From: Thermofilum sp.
GTDB lineage: Archaea > Thermoproteota > Thermoprotei > Thermofilales > Thermofilaceae
Length of the DNA stretch: 64,000 nucleotides
Assembly: GCA_038741495.1 (NCBI GenBank)
Contig: JAVYKX010000001.1
Span: 118,918-182,917 of the forward strand
Direction: 5' to 3'
Every line of letters starts with the position of its first letter. Within the stretch, counting starts at the first letter, position 1. Positions 56,949-64,000 of this stretch are shown here, one piece after another. Made by a program: the position numbers and the translations under genes. A model generated the notes under the pieces. That model ran no database searches and was not told the origin of the DNA. It saw only the letters and a list, made by a program, of their open reading frames with translations.

Positions 56949-57413
56949 ATGTCGTCTTCCGAAGAGTTTCGCTACATCGTTCGCGTGGCGGGCGTGGACT
57001 TGCCCGGGGACAAGGCGATAGCGTACGCTCTAGCAGACATCAAGGGTATAGGTTTCAACACAGCTTACGCTGTTCTCAGAAAGCTTGGCATCGATCCTCA
57101 TAGGCGTCTAGGCACGTTGAGCGAAGAGGAAGTAGAGAGGCTCTCTGATGCTCTCAGATCCCTCGAGAAGCTGGATCTCCCCGAGTGGATTCTGAACAGG
57201 AGAAAAGATCCCTTCGATGGTAAGAGCAAGCACTTAATCACTTCAGATCTCCTCCTGGCTGTGCGTAACGATATCGAGCAGATGAAGAAGATCAAGAGCT
57301 ACAGAGGAGTAAGGCACTCGCTGGGGTTGAAGGTCCGCGGCCAGCGCACGCGAACAACGGGTAGGACGGGAGTTACGGTCGGAGTGAAGAAGGGTAAGCC
57401 TACGCAGAAGTGA
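56949..57413 (+). CDS. rps13: 30S ribosomal protein S13
   Basis: A head protein of the small subunit contacting the P-site region and 23S bridges. It has 154 residues. RVAGVDLPGDKAIAYALADIKGIG is the N-terminal helix-two-turn-helix region, SYRGVRHSLGLKVRGQRTRTTGR is the rRNA-binding signature, and the tail is basic. ATG 56949 is fixed by the TATA box. It is first in the conserved archaeal cluster rps13-rps4-rps11, 12 nt before rps4. Confidence 0.97.
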   Translation: MSSSEEFRYIVRVAGVDLPGDKAIAYALADIKGIGFNTAYAVLRKLGIDPHRRLGTLSEEEVERLSDALRSLEKLDLPEWILNRRKDPFDGKSKHLITSDLLLAVRNDIEQMKKIKSYRGVRHSLGLKVRGQRTRTTGRTGVTVGVKKGKPTQK

Positions 57414-57425
57414 GGTGGTGGGAGG

Positions 57426-57947
57426 ATGGGTGACCCTAGGAAGTCTAGGAAGAAGTGGGAGCCGCCGTCTCACCCCTGGGTGAAGGAGATACTCCTAGAG
57501 GAGATGCGCCTACTCGGAGATTACGGCTTGAGGAACAAGAGGGAGCTCTGGATCGCCAGGAGCTTCCTCAGGAGCATCAGAGCACGCGCTAGAAAGCTTC
57601 TAGCTCTTCCGCCCGAGCAGAGGGAGCAGCAAGCGAGGCCGCTCATCGCGCGGCTCTACCACTTAGGGCTTCTCCCGAGCGAGGACGCTACGCTCGATGA
57701 TATTCTCCGGTTGACAGTGCAGGATATTCTCGAGCGGCGGCTGCAGACGATAGTCTACAGGAAGGGTTTAGCCAGCAGCATATACCACAGCAGGCAGCTT
57801 ATAGTCCACGGCCACATCGCCATCGGAGGGAGGAGGGTTCGCAGCCCCGGCAAGCTAGTAACTCGGGAGGAGGAGGCGCTCGTCGAGTACTACCCCTTCT
57901 CCCCAGTTGCGAGAGGAGCTCAAGCAGAGGTGAGAGCAAGTGAGTGA
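57426..57947 (+). CDS. rps4: 30S ribosomal protein S4
   Basis: A primary 16S-binding protein of small-subunit assembly. It has 173 residues, with an archaeal-type N-terminus lacking the bacterial zinc knuckle, an S4 RNA-binding domain at about 105-150 ([12 protein letters not shown] through [17 protein letters not shown]), and an acidic-to-polar tail. GGAGG directly precedes the ATG. It overlaps rps11 by eight bases. Confidence 0.97.
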   Translation: MGDPRKSRKKWEPPSHPWVKEILLEEMRLLGDYGLRNKRELWIARSFLRSIRARARKLLALPPEQREQQARPLIARLYHLGLLPSEDATLDDILRLTVQDILERRLQTIVYRKGLASSIYHSRQLIVHGHIAIGGRRVRSPGKLVTREEEALVEYYPFSPVARGAQAEVRASE

Positions 57948-58362
57948 AAGGAGCGGCGAAGCTCACGAGAAGGCTAAGAGGGGCGACGTTGGAATCTGCT
58001 GGATTTACGCCAGCTACAACAACACTATCATTCACATCACTGACCTATCGGGGTCGGAGACCATCGCCATGGCTTCAGGCGGCCAGGTGGCTAAGGCTGA
58101 CCGCGATAAGCCCTCTCCTTGGGCTGCAATGCAGGCTGCTGCTAAAGCCGCTAAGATAGCTCTCGACAAGGGGATAAGGGTTGTCCACGTGAAGGTTAAG
58201 GCCCCGGGCGGGTACGGGCCGAAGACCCCTGGGCCCGGCGCGGGCCCGGCGATCAGGGCGCTCGTCAGGGCAGGCCTCATTGTCGACAGGATAGAGGATG
58301 TGACGCCGCTGCCCACGGACACCATAAGGAAGCCTGGGGGCAGGAGAGGTAGAAGAGTGTAG
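57940..58362 (+). CDS. rps11: 30S ribosomal protein S11
   Basis: A platform protein of the small subunit. It has 140 residues. [16 protein letters not shown] and [27 protein letters not shown] are diagnostic, and the basic C-terminus is [13 protein letters not shown] 57940 overlaps rps4. rpoD, the usual next gene in many archaea, does not follow; instead a minus-strand sRNA candidate begins right after the stop. Confidence 0.97.
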   Translation: MSERSGEAHEKAKRGDVGICWIYASYNNTIIHITDLSGSETIAMASGGQVAKADRDKPSPWAAMQAAAKAAKIALDKGIRVVHVKVKAPGGYGPKTPGPGAGPAIRALVRAGLIVDRIEDVTPLPTDTIRKPGGRRGRRV

Positions 58363-58365
58363 TAG

Positions 58366-58418
58366 CTCAGCCCGGAAACCTCTTCTTCACTTTTCAGCGC
58401 TGCAATAGCTCGTCATCG
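58366..58418 (-). ncRNA. C/D-box sRNA candidate 3
   Basis: On the minus strand: C-like box ATGACGA (58416-58410), 12-nt guide, D' CTGA (58397-58394), four bases, C' TGAAGA (58389-58384), 13-nt guide, D CTGA (58370-58367). It has the same geometry and the same C' sequence as the other candidates. The C box has C where T is usual. It lies immediately 3' of rps11, antisense to it. A guide target was not searched. Confidence 0.55.
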
Positions 58419-58519
58419 CCGATCAGCGAGGGTGCTCAGGCTTTTAAAGGTATGCGGCTCTACCGCGCAAGCTTAAATTCTACAGCTCAGCTTTGAATGA
58501 GTGAAGCTGGGGATCGCTC

Positions 58520-59350
58520 TTGCCATGGGTCGGTGTATCTGCTGAGTGCCCTAAATTGGAGGAGGCGGAGAAGGTGCTGGAGTCCATGGGCTTCACTGTG
58601 ATGAAGAAGTTTCAGCTTGAGCTTCAGGTAGAGGGCGCCTGGCGAAGCTTTACTGTTTTCGAGGTTCTGGGCTTCGTTGAAGGTGCAGCCGAGCTGCTCG
58701 CCGCGGAGCTGGGCTGCCCAGCGCTCGAAAGCGGCCCCCACCTCGTTCTAGGAGAAGTTTCAGCGAAGATCTGGGATGAGGCGGCTAGGGTTGTCCTGCC
58801 GGAGGGGCGGGAGGTCCTAATCCCCATCCTCACTTACGACGCTTTTCTCGACCTGGTTCTCCCGACGCAGAAGGTCAGAGGGTTGGAGGGGAGGATTACT
58901 ATCACGGGAAGGACTTTCAAGCTGCCTCTCACTAAGGAGGACTTACTCGAGATCGCTAGGCTCGGCAGCAAGTACCTCGAGAAGGTTGAGAAAGCGATTG
59001 CGGTTTACGGGTCTGAGCGTATCGTTTCTGCTGCTGCGCTTTCAGAGCTCTTACTCCGTAGGGTCAAGCTGGAGGAGGAGTTCAGGTACGAGGTTGATTT
59101 CGACGAGGGTGTGGCTTTCCTGTACAAGGGTGGGAAGCTGACCGCGGTCTCGATACCCCGTCTCGCGGTAATGCTCGCGGAGAAGGGTAGGCTTGAGGAG
59201 GTCGAGCAGCTTTTGGAGAAGTGTGAGGGTGAGCTGCTCCACGAGGTTGAAGCCGCTTTACTCGACTTATACAGCTTGTATGGGGAGGAGAGTGTTGCCG
59301 GGAAGAAGTTGAAAGATTTTTTGGTGAAGAGAGGGATCTTAAAGGAGTAG
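58520..59350 (+). CDS. hypothetical 276-residue protein
   Basis: A soluble alpha/beta protein with a long helical C-terminal half. The TTG start at 58520 is forced by an upstream in-frame stop at 58502 and has a GGGGAT tract about nine bases upstream. TATA-like elements lie at 58441-58450 and 58470-58478. Short motifs such as LTYDAFLDLVLPTQKV do not match a known family by eye. It stands between the ribosomal operon and an aminotransferase, and its function is unknown. Confidence 0.6.
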   Translation: MPWVGVSAECPKLEEAEKVLESMGFTVMKKFQLELQVEGAWRSFTVFEVLGFVEGAAELLAAELGCPALESGPHLVLGEVSAKIWDEAARVVLPEGREVLIPILTYDAFLDLVLPTQKVRGLEGRITITGRTFKLPLTKEDLLEIARLGSKYLEKVEKAIAVYGSERIVSAAALSELLLRRVKLEEEFRYEVDFDEGVAFLYKGGKLTAVSIPRLAVMLAEKGRLEEVEQLLEKCEGELLHEVEAALLDLYSLYGEESVAGKKLKDFLVKRGILKE

Positions 59351-59387
59351 AGCTTTCCAGGCACTGTGATTTAAAGTACAATGCAAG

Positions 59388-59398
59388 AGAATATATTT
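59388..59398 (+). promoter_or_regulatory. TATA box of the aminotransferase gene
   Basis: GAATATATTTATG is centred about 36 nt upstream of ATG 59430, predicting a short leader of about 9 nt. Confidence 0.5.
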
Positions 59399-59429
59399 AT
59401 GCGCCTGTTGCATACGTGTTACGGGAAAC

Positions 59430-60635
59430 ATGCCAGGGTACTCTAGCAGAACCGAAAGTATCGTAGCATCCCCTATCCGCAAGATCGCCGCTCTTCTGGA
59501 CGAGGCCAGGCGTAAGGGGGAAATAATCAGTTTCGGGGGCGGAGCTCCCAGCTTGCCCCCTCCGCGGGAGGTCGTAGAGTACTTAGCTGAACTTCTCCGC
59601 GCGCAACCCCAGAGGAGTGTCGCGTACGGAGCCACCCGAGGGATGATCGAGCTCCGCGAGCTGATCGCCGAGGACATGAAGAAGTACTACGGGGTTTCTT
59701 ACGATCCCCGCTCCGAGATAATGATCGTGAACGGGGGCACCGAGGGTATATACCTGGCGCTTGGAGCGCTGCTGAACCCTGGCGAGGAGGTTATCATCCT
59801 CGACCCGACCTACGTGGGGTACAGCGAGCCCATCAAGCTCTTCGGGGGCAGGGTTAGGACTGTGCCCGTCAGAGTTGAAGAGGGTTACCAGCCCAGGGTC
59901 GAACTCATCGCGAAAGCTGTTTCGCCGCTGACCAAAGCCTTCATCCTACTGAGCCCGGACAACCCGACGGGGCGCATAGTCACTGAGAAGTTCGTGAGAG
60001 ACCTGGTTGACCTCGCTGTCCAGCATGACTTCTGGATCATATTTGACGCGGTGTACAAGCACATAGTGTACGAGAGGCCGCAGCCCTGGGTGGACGCTAT
60101 TCCTGAGGCTCGCGAGCGAACGATCACTATTAACAGTTTCAGCAAGGAGGCGAGCATCCCGGGCTTTCGCCTCGGCTACGTGACCGGGCCTCCAGAAGCG
60201 ATAGAGAGAATGGAGAAGCTCAAGCAGTACGTTTCGCTAGCACCGGATACTCCTGGACAGCTCGCGATGATAAAGTTCTACGAGGATGGTATAAAGGAGA
60301 GGTACCTGAGAGAGTTCGTCATCCCGACTTACAGGAGGCGTAGGGACTTCATGTACAAGATGATTCAGGAGTACCTCCCAGAAGCGAAGACTACACTGCC
60401 TGAAGGAGCTTTCTACTTCTTCGTGAACGTCGAGAAGTACCTGGAGGCGATGGAAAGGGATGACGAGGAGTTCGCTAATAGGCTTCTCTACAGGAAGAGC
60501 GTGGTGGTGATTCCTGGAAAGTACTTTGGTGAGATGGGTAAAGGCCACGTGAGAATGACATTTGTAAGCGAGCCTGAGGAGAGGATAGAGGAGGGCGTTA
60601 AGAGAATCGGAGCGTTCGTGAGCAGCTACCTATAA
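59430..60635 (+). CDS. class I/II aminotransferase (aspartate/2-aminoadipate type)
   Basis: A PLP enzyme of 401 residues. FGGGAPSLPPP, VNGGTEGIYLALGALL, SPDNPTGRIV, FDAVYKHIVY and NSFSKEASIPGFRLGY (Schiff-base Lys) follow the order of archaeal aromatic/aspartate/LysN-type aminotransferases, and the C-terminal Arg is near HVRMTFV. The amino donor cannot be fixed by motifs. ATG 59430 lies below the TATA box. It converges on the roadblock gene 12 nt away. Confidence 0.9.
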   Translation: MPGYSSRTESIVASPIRKIAALLDEARRKGEIISFGGGAPSLPPPREVVEYLAELLRAQPQRSVAYGATRGMIELRELIAEDMKKYYGVSYDPRSEIMIVNGGTEGIYLALGALLNPGEEVIILDPTYVGYSEPIKLFGGRVRTVPVRVEEGYQPRVELIAKAVSPLTKAFILLSPDNPTGRIVTEKFVRDLVDLAVQHDFWIIFDAVYKHIVYERPQPWVDAIPEARERTITINSFSKEASIPGFRLGYVTGPPEAIERMEKLKQYVSLAPDTPGQLAMIKFYEDGIKERYLREFVIPTYRRRRDFMYKMIQEYLPEAKTTLPEGAFYFFVNVEKYLEAMERDDEEFANRLLYRKSVVVIPGKYFGEMGKGHVRMTFVSEPEERIEEGVKRIGAFVSSYL

Positions 60636-60647
60636 CCTGCCTGCTCT

Positions 60648-61016
60648 TTAAACTAGGCTGCTTACCTTCTTTTTAATATCTCTGAGCGTGTATAGGAGCA
60701 CTCCTAGCCTCGTATCTCTGCCGAAAAGGACGGCTAGGTACCCCATCTCCCCGAGCTTGATATAGATGATTCCTGAGCCATCGGGGGCATTGACAGTGAT
60801 CCAGTCTGCTTCTCCCTTGCCCAGCTCAACGCTTGCACGGTTACCCACCTCAGCTAGCACGGCAGTTAAGGCGGCTATCTTCTCCTCCAGATCCTTATCG
60901 GTCAAACTGCTCAGTAGCGGTAATCCATCGCTTGTCGAGACCACGAAACCTTCGACACCCCCCACTCTCGTTACAGGCTCGATTAACTTCCTCACACTTT
61001 CCAAGTTTAGGCTCAT
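60648..61016 (-). CDS. roadblock/LC7-domain protein
   Basis: A small soluble protein with one roadblock/LC7 fold: a helix, then GVEGFVVSTSDGLPLLSS as the first strands, a long central helix (KIAALTAVLAEVG) and strands ending LGEMGYLAVLFG. Such proteins regulate small GTPases, as MglB does MglA. The ATG at 61016 has GGAGGTGA about seven bases upstream, with a TATA-like box at 61051-61060, so unlike many genes here it has a leader and SD site. It follows the GTPase gene by 61 nt. Confidence 0.8.
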   Translation of the reverse strand: MSLNLESVRKLIEPVTRVGGVEGFVVSTSDGLPLLSSLTDKDLEEKIAALTAVLAEVGNRASVELGKGEADWITVNAPDGSGIIYIKLGEMGYLAVLFGRDTRLGVLLYTLRDIKKKVSSLV

Positions 61017-61050
61017 CACCCTTCACCTCCTACCTCATGCCTCTTAAATT

Positions 61051-61060
61051 AGTATATATT
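61051..61060 (-). promoter_or_regulatory. TATA box of the last roadblock gene
   Basis: Minus-strand AATATATACT lies about 40 nt upstream of ATG 61016, predicting a roughly 12-nt leader that contains the GGAGGTGA ribosome site. Confidence 0.45.
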
Positions 61061-61077
61061 GCTTTCAAACCTCTCCC

Positions 61078-61605
61078 TCACTCTTCCGCTATTAGCCGGA
61101 TGAGCCGCCTGAGCACGGCCATCGCAGACTCCTTATCGTAAGCGGTAAGAGGCATAACAATCGACGAGTTAGCTCTGAAGATCTCCGCGGCTTTATGAGG
61201 AGGAACCGCTCCTTTCACATCCTGCTTGTTCACAGCTATGACGTGGGGGTACTCGCCCAGGGACTTCATGTACTCGTAGAGCGTCCTCCCCCTTATAACC
61301 TCCACAGGCGAGCTGCCGTCTACTATAAACACGTAGCCGTGCATTCCTGTGGAGAGAATTCTCCACATGAACTGAAGCCTGGTTTGGCCCGGCGTACCGA
61401 AGAGGTAAATCTCGTAACCATCCAGCACGAGTTTCCCGTAGTCGAAGGCTACCGTCGTGTACTGCTTTGTCTGAGCCTCGCGGGGATTGGAGACAGGGAC
61501 CTCGGTCTGAAGCACATACTGCGAGACTGTCTTAACGAAAGTCGTTTTTCCGCTAGCGTAGGGCCCGCTCACTAGTATCTTTAGGTAGCCTCTGGGGGCC
61601 AGCAT
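61078..61605 (-). CDS. small Ras-like GTPase (COG2229; MglA/CvnD-like)
   Basis: 175 residues. G1 is SGPYASGKTT at about 12-21, switch I Thr is in YTTVAFDYG, G3 is FGTPGQTR (the family form in place of DTAGQ), G4 is AVNKQD, and G5 is near PLTAYDKES. These place it with bacterial and archaeal COG2229 GTPases, which pair with roadblock proteins. ATG 61605 overlaps the upstream roadblock gene by 53 nt. It has no lipidation signal, so membrane recruitment would depend on its partners. Confidence 0.88.
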   Translation of the reverse strand: MLAPRGYLKILVSGPYASGKTTFVKTVSQYVLQTEVPVSNPREAQTKQYTTVAFDYGKLVLDGYEIYLFGTPGQTRLQFMWRILSTGMHGYVFIVDGSSPVEVIRGRTLYEYMKSLGEYPHVIAVNKQDVKGAVPPHKAAEIFRANSSIVMPLTAYDKESAMAVLRRLIRLIAEE

Positions 61606-61984
61606 AACCTACACCCGCGGTTTTCACAACATCGTCTTCGTACTTCCTGAGCACCAGGTGTATGAGGCCCAGGTTAGGCCTTGGTACAGTTGATAGAGCG
61701 ATGAACGCTCCGTCGACAGCGGATATCACTACATGCTCGCCGTTCTCAAACTCTACATCAACCCTCCTCACCTTCGAGCCGAAGATATCTCCCAGAGCGT
61801 CCAGTGAACCTAGCGCTGCAGCCGAAGCTACAGCCAGGAATTCGGCTTGCGCCTGCTCGGCGGCGAGGAAGTCTTGCGGTATGCCATCGCGCCACGCGTA
61901 GACGATTGTTGTGATCATTCTATGCGTCTCTTCGAGGATCTTGTTCAGCAGGCTCTTTAAGCTCCCTGGATTGCTAGCGGCCAT
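61553..61984 (-). CDS. roadblock/LC7-like protein
   Basis: 143 residues from ATG 61984; a longer frame would overlap the upstream gene further. A helical N-terminus is followed by a fold of strands and a central helix (FLAVASAAALGSLDALGDIFG), then DVEFENGEHVVISAVDGAFIALST, matching roadblock-like topology. The C-terminal about 18 residues are read from the same bases as the GTPase start in another frame. Position between the membrane protein and GTPase suggests it is the GTPase regulator. Confidence 0.7.
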   Translation of the reverse strand: MAASNPGSLKSLLNKILEETHRMITTIVYAWRDGIPQDFLAAEQAQAEFLAVASAAALGSLDALGDIFGSKVRRVDVEFENGEHVVISAVDGAFIALSTVPRPNLGLIHLVLRKYEDDVVKTAGVGYAGPQRLPKDTSERALR

Positions 61985-62717
61985 AGGCGCTCTCACCTTT
62001 AGCTGCAAGCCTCTCGTTAAAGTACCTACTTATTGCTTTCTTGGCTTTACTTACAACCTGCTCCGCTACATCGATACCGTCTCTGAACTCCAAAATGCCG
62101 TAGACCGATATATCTTTCACATCTCCGAGGTAGAATATATCGAACCTGAACTTGCCTTTCACGATTGAGGTAGCTGAGGTGCCGTAAAGCCTAACGATCT
62201 CGAGCAGCCGCGCAGGTTCCTCGCTGCAGCTGCCGTAGCTTTCAACCAGGAATCCCTGCGAAGTTATCACACCTGCGAATTTGACGTCGGGTGCCACGAG
62301 AATCACATCACTGAGCTTAGCTAGCGGCGGCGGCTCTTCCTCGAGAGAGGGCTTGGGTTGGAGAGTAGGGGGAGGTCTAGTCTCAATAGGCCTGGTAAGC
62401 CGTCTTTCCAAAACGGCTGTACGGCCCTCTAAACTCGTAATCTTAGATTCGAGCTGCGTGATCTTCTCCAGCACTGGTGCTATGTTTATCTTACTAATCG
62501 ATTCCTGAATTTCCTTGAATTGATTTGTGAGAATTTCTAAACGCTTATTCACTTCATCATCTCTTTCAGGCTTAATATTCTTAAAAAAGTACCTAATCGA
62601 GTAAAGAAAGCCGACCAGAAGCCCGAGAGAGATGCTGAAATTTATCAAGAGCAGCGTGACGTAAGCAGATTCTGATATCTGCCCTACTGCCAGAAAGCGG
62701 CCAGCTACCTCGAGCAT
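61974..62717 (-). CDS. membrane-anchored coiled-coil protein with roadblock-like C-terminal domain
   Basis: 247 residues. One N-terminal span at about 17-45 precedes a coiled coil of about 60 residues (NKRLEILTNQFKEIQESI through LESKITSLEGRTAVLERRL). A Pro-rich linker (TRPPPTLQPKPSLEEEPPP) leads to a C-terminal domain of about 100 residues resembling roadblock/LC7, with LVAPDVKFAGVITSQGFLVES and a central helix. It could hold the GTPase complex at the membrane. An AT-rich box at 62752-62762 may be its promoter. It overlaps the next gene by 11 nt. Confidence 0.7.
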   Translation of the reverse strand: MLEVAGRFLAVGQISESAYVTLLLINFSISLGLLVGFLYSIRYFFKNIKPERDDEVNKRLEILTNQFKEIQESISKINIAPVLEKITQLESKITSLEGRTAVLERRLTRPIETRPPPTLQPKPSLEEEPPPLAKLSDVILVAPDVKFAGVITSQGFLVESYGSCSEEPARLLEIVRLYGTSATSIVKGKFRFDIFYLGDVKDISVYGILEFRDGIDVAEQVVSKAKKAISRYFNERLAAKGESAYGR

Positions 62718-62765
62718 TACTTTCTCTTCAGTGATTTTTCCACATTATCCTAATATTTTTAATCG

Positions 62766-63965
62766 CTAGAAATGCCTGAAGGGGGTGCGCCTGAACCCTA
62801 TAGTAGGGTAGAGCGAGGTTATCTCTTCGATGAGAACTGCAACCTCTGGCGTGAACTTCGGCGATGCTTCAGAGATTGCTTTCTCGAAGGCGCGTTTAGC
62901 TGGAGAGCCTCCTGCTATTAGCTTGTCAGCTTTCCCAGCTATCTCGAGGAGCGTTGTCCTGTCGAGGTACTTTAACACGTTGAGGAACTCGGAGTCCAGG
63001 CTTTCGATAGCTTCCTGCGGGTAGCCTGAGAGTCTTGAGAGGAGGCTAACAGCCTCTTCCAGGGAAAGTGGAGGGATGTAGAAAACGAGAGTGTTCTCAG
63101 GGCTGAGCCCCTGCGGGATGGCTCCGTGCTCGTGGAAAAGAACTATTTTCGCGGCGCATTTGCCAACGCTTAGGATGCGCGTCCGGAGAGCTTGCTCGTC
63201 CTCCAGAGAGAGTCCCAGTAGCAGCAAGTAGCTGTACTTGCCTTTAAGGCACTCCTCTAGCACTAGAGACGTGTATGGTTTGAGATCTTCGAATAAGAGG
63301 TCTTCCGCGCTCTTCCTCTTCTCCCTGGGGGGAGGTGTTTTCACGCTTAAGCTCAAGCGGCGCGGCTGGTGCCAACCCGGGGTAGCTGCAAGCGATGCTA
63401 GCCCCGAAGCTGCGGCTACCGTGAGAACTTGTCTACCCAGCTCGAGCAGCGGTGTGTTCGCGCCGTAAAGTGCGGGAACGCTGAGAAGAAGAGGTGCGGC
63501 GATAGAAGAGCGTACTCTGCCTACCTCCTCCGCGAGGAGAGCTGACAGAAGCGCTGACGCGGCTAGCATCGTATAGCTTGCTGCCATGTAGGGGTCTTTC
63601 AGGAGCTTCTCCAGAAGTGCTAGGTAGAACTGACCCACGTTAACTACATCGAAGGGTGTTTTATCCAGTAGTGCAGCTAAACCACCGGGGACTCTGACCA
63701 AGCTGCATAGCCAGGTATCGCCAGGCAGCAGGAAACCCGACAAGACGAATACTTGTGATGAGAACACTAGTCCCGTCGCCGCTGCAGCGCGCGGTTCCTC
63801 TGCCGATGAGAGAGCGTAGAGGAGTCCGAGCAGCGCTGCTGCGTAACCGCCGCTTACGAGCATGAACACTGAGAGCAGCTGTAGGAATAGAGCCGAGTGC
63901 CAGCTTTGTAACCCCTTGTAAACCACCAGGAGGAGCACGGGAGTGAACAGGAGCAGCATTTTCAA
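62766..63965 (-). CDS. multi-span membrane protein with cytosolic domain, possibly 5'-truncated
   Basis: At least 399 residues: about seven N-terminal hydrophobic segments, then a soluble C-terminal region of about 190 residues starting near KTPPPREKRKS. The soluble part has a strand-helix core (YLLLLGLSLEDEQALR, KIVLFHEHGAIPQG) and a helical tail resembling an AAA+ lid without its P-loop. The frame stays open from 63965 to the window edge without a stop, so the true start may lie outside. It ends 48 nt before the coiled-coil gene in the same direction and may belong to the GTPase system. Confidence 0.6.
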   Translation of the reverse strand: MKMLLLFTPVLLLVVYKGLQSWHSALFLQLLSVFMLVSGGYAAALLGLLYALSSAEEPRAAAATGLVFSSQVFVLSGFLLPGDTWLCSLVRVPGGLAALLDKTPFDVVNVGQFYLALLEKLLKDPYMAASYTMLAASALLSALLAEEVGRVRSSIAAPLLLSVPALYGANTPLLELGRQVLTVAAASGLASLAATPGWHQPRRLSLSVKTPPPREKRKSAEDLLFEDLKPYTSLVLEECLKGKYSYLLLLGLSLEDEQALRTRILSVGKCAAKIVLFHEHGAIPQGLSPENTLVFYIPPLSLEEAVSLLSRLSGYPQEAIESLDSEFLNVLKYLDRTTLLEIAGKADKLIAGGSPAKRAFEKAISEASPKFTPEVAVLIEEITSLYPTIGFRRTPFRHF

Positions 63966-64000
63966 GCCCCCGCCCAGGTACAGGCTTGCGCCGATGACAA

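Noticed and set aside
1-64000. CRISPR arrays, insertion sequences, rRNA genes or additional tRNAs
   Set aside because: No regularly spaced repeats, transposase motifs, rRNA-like conserved stretches or second T-loop pattern were found on reading.

Overview
The window is archaeal, most likely a hyperthermophilic Thermoproteota (Crenarchaeota) of Thermofilum type. Supporting signs are the archaeal ribosomal order S13-S4-S11, a two-subunit-type GMP synthetase, PyrB with a separate PyrI, an intron-bearing class II tRNA-Ser with encoded CCA, C/D-box sRNA-like loci, TackOD1-like and DUF131-like proteins, and dense GC-rich coding. In many genes a TATA-like box lies about 25-31 nt upstream of an in-frame GTG or ATG, so leaderless transcripts appear common and I moved several starts to fit. 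The genus is an inference; no rRNA is present.

Layout. 0.2-3.5 kb: a pilus/secretion module (ATPase plus two TadC-like membrane proteins). 3.7-4.7 kb: a zinc-ribbon TackOD1-like protein. 4.7-7 kb: GMP synthetase and a histone-deacetylase-fold enzyme. 7.1-14.5 kb: an AT-richer island with an Opp/Dpp-type ABC transporter and a GH63/trehalase-like hydrolase, followed by a PIG-L deacetylase; it looks like an acquired carbohydrate-uptake cassette. 15.4-21.4 kb: a five-gene, tightly overlapping operon for glycerol or related polyol oxidation (GlpA-like, GlpB-like, FGGY kinase, GlcD-like, Fe-S protein). 21.5-26.7 kb: two membrane proteins, a phosphoribosyltransferase-like orphan, pyroglutamyl peptidase, DUF123, a primase-like AEP protein and a small RHH-like protein. 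27-32.6 kb: a complete UMP operon after carbamoyl phosphate, pyrF-E-B-I-K-C-D.

32.7-46.9 kb: paralogous membrane proteins, flavodiiron protein, creatininase-family enzyme, V4R protein, HisC-like aminotransferase, 2-hydroxyacid dehydrogenase, EamA transporter, FlK-like thioesterase, a DUF131 pair, CinA-like protein, HypC-HypE, HtpX-like protease and a membrane-protein/winged-helix pair. 46.9-56.6 kb: GNAT, nitrilase, HAD and Nudix enzymes, threonine synthase, an unusual ParA-like ATPase with a nuclease-like partner, rhomboid, and a racemase/acyltransferase pair like the N-succinylamino-acid racemase pathway. 56.7-58.4 kb: tRNA-Ser(TGA), rps13, rps4, rps11. 58.5-64 kb: a hypothetical protein, an aminotransferase, and a cluster of roadblock/LC7-like proteins with a small MglA/CvnD-like GTPase and membrane-anchored partners.

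Most notable: the GTPase/roadblock cluster (conservon-like), three C/D-box sRNA candidates with the same internal geometry, the palindromic TATA element centred between two divergent start codons at 42.5 kb, interleaved divergent promoters at 47.5 kb, and two palindromes between the RHH-like gene and the pyr operon. No CRISPR array, insertion sequence or rRNA gene was seen. All functional calls come from reading motifs by eye, without database searches.
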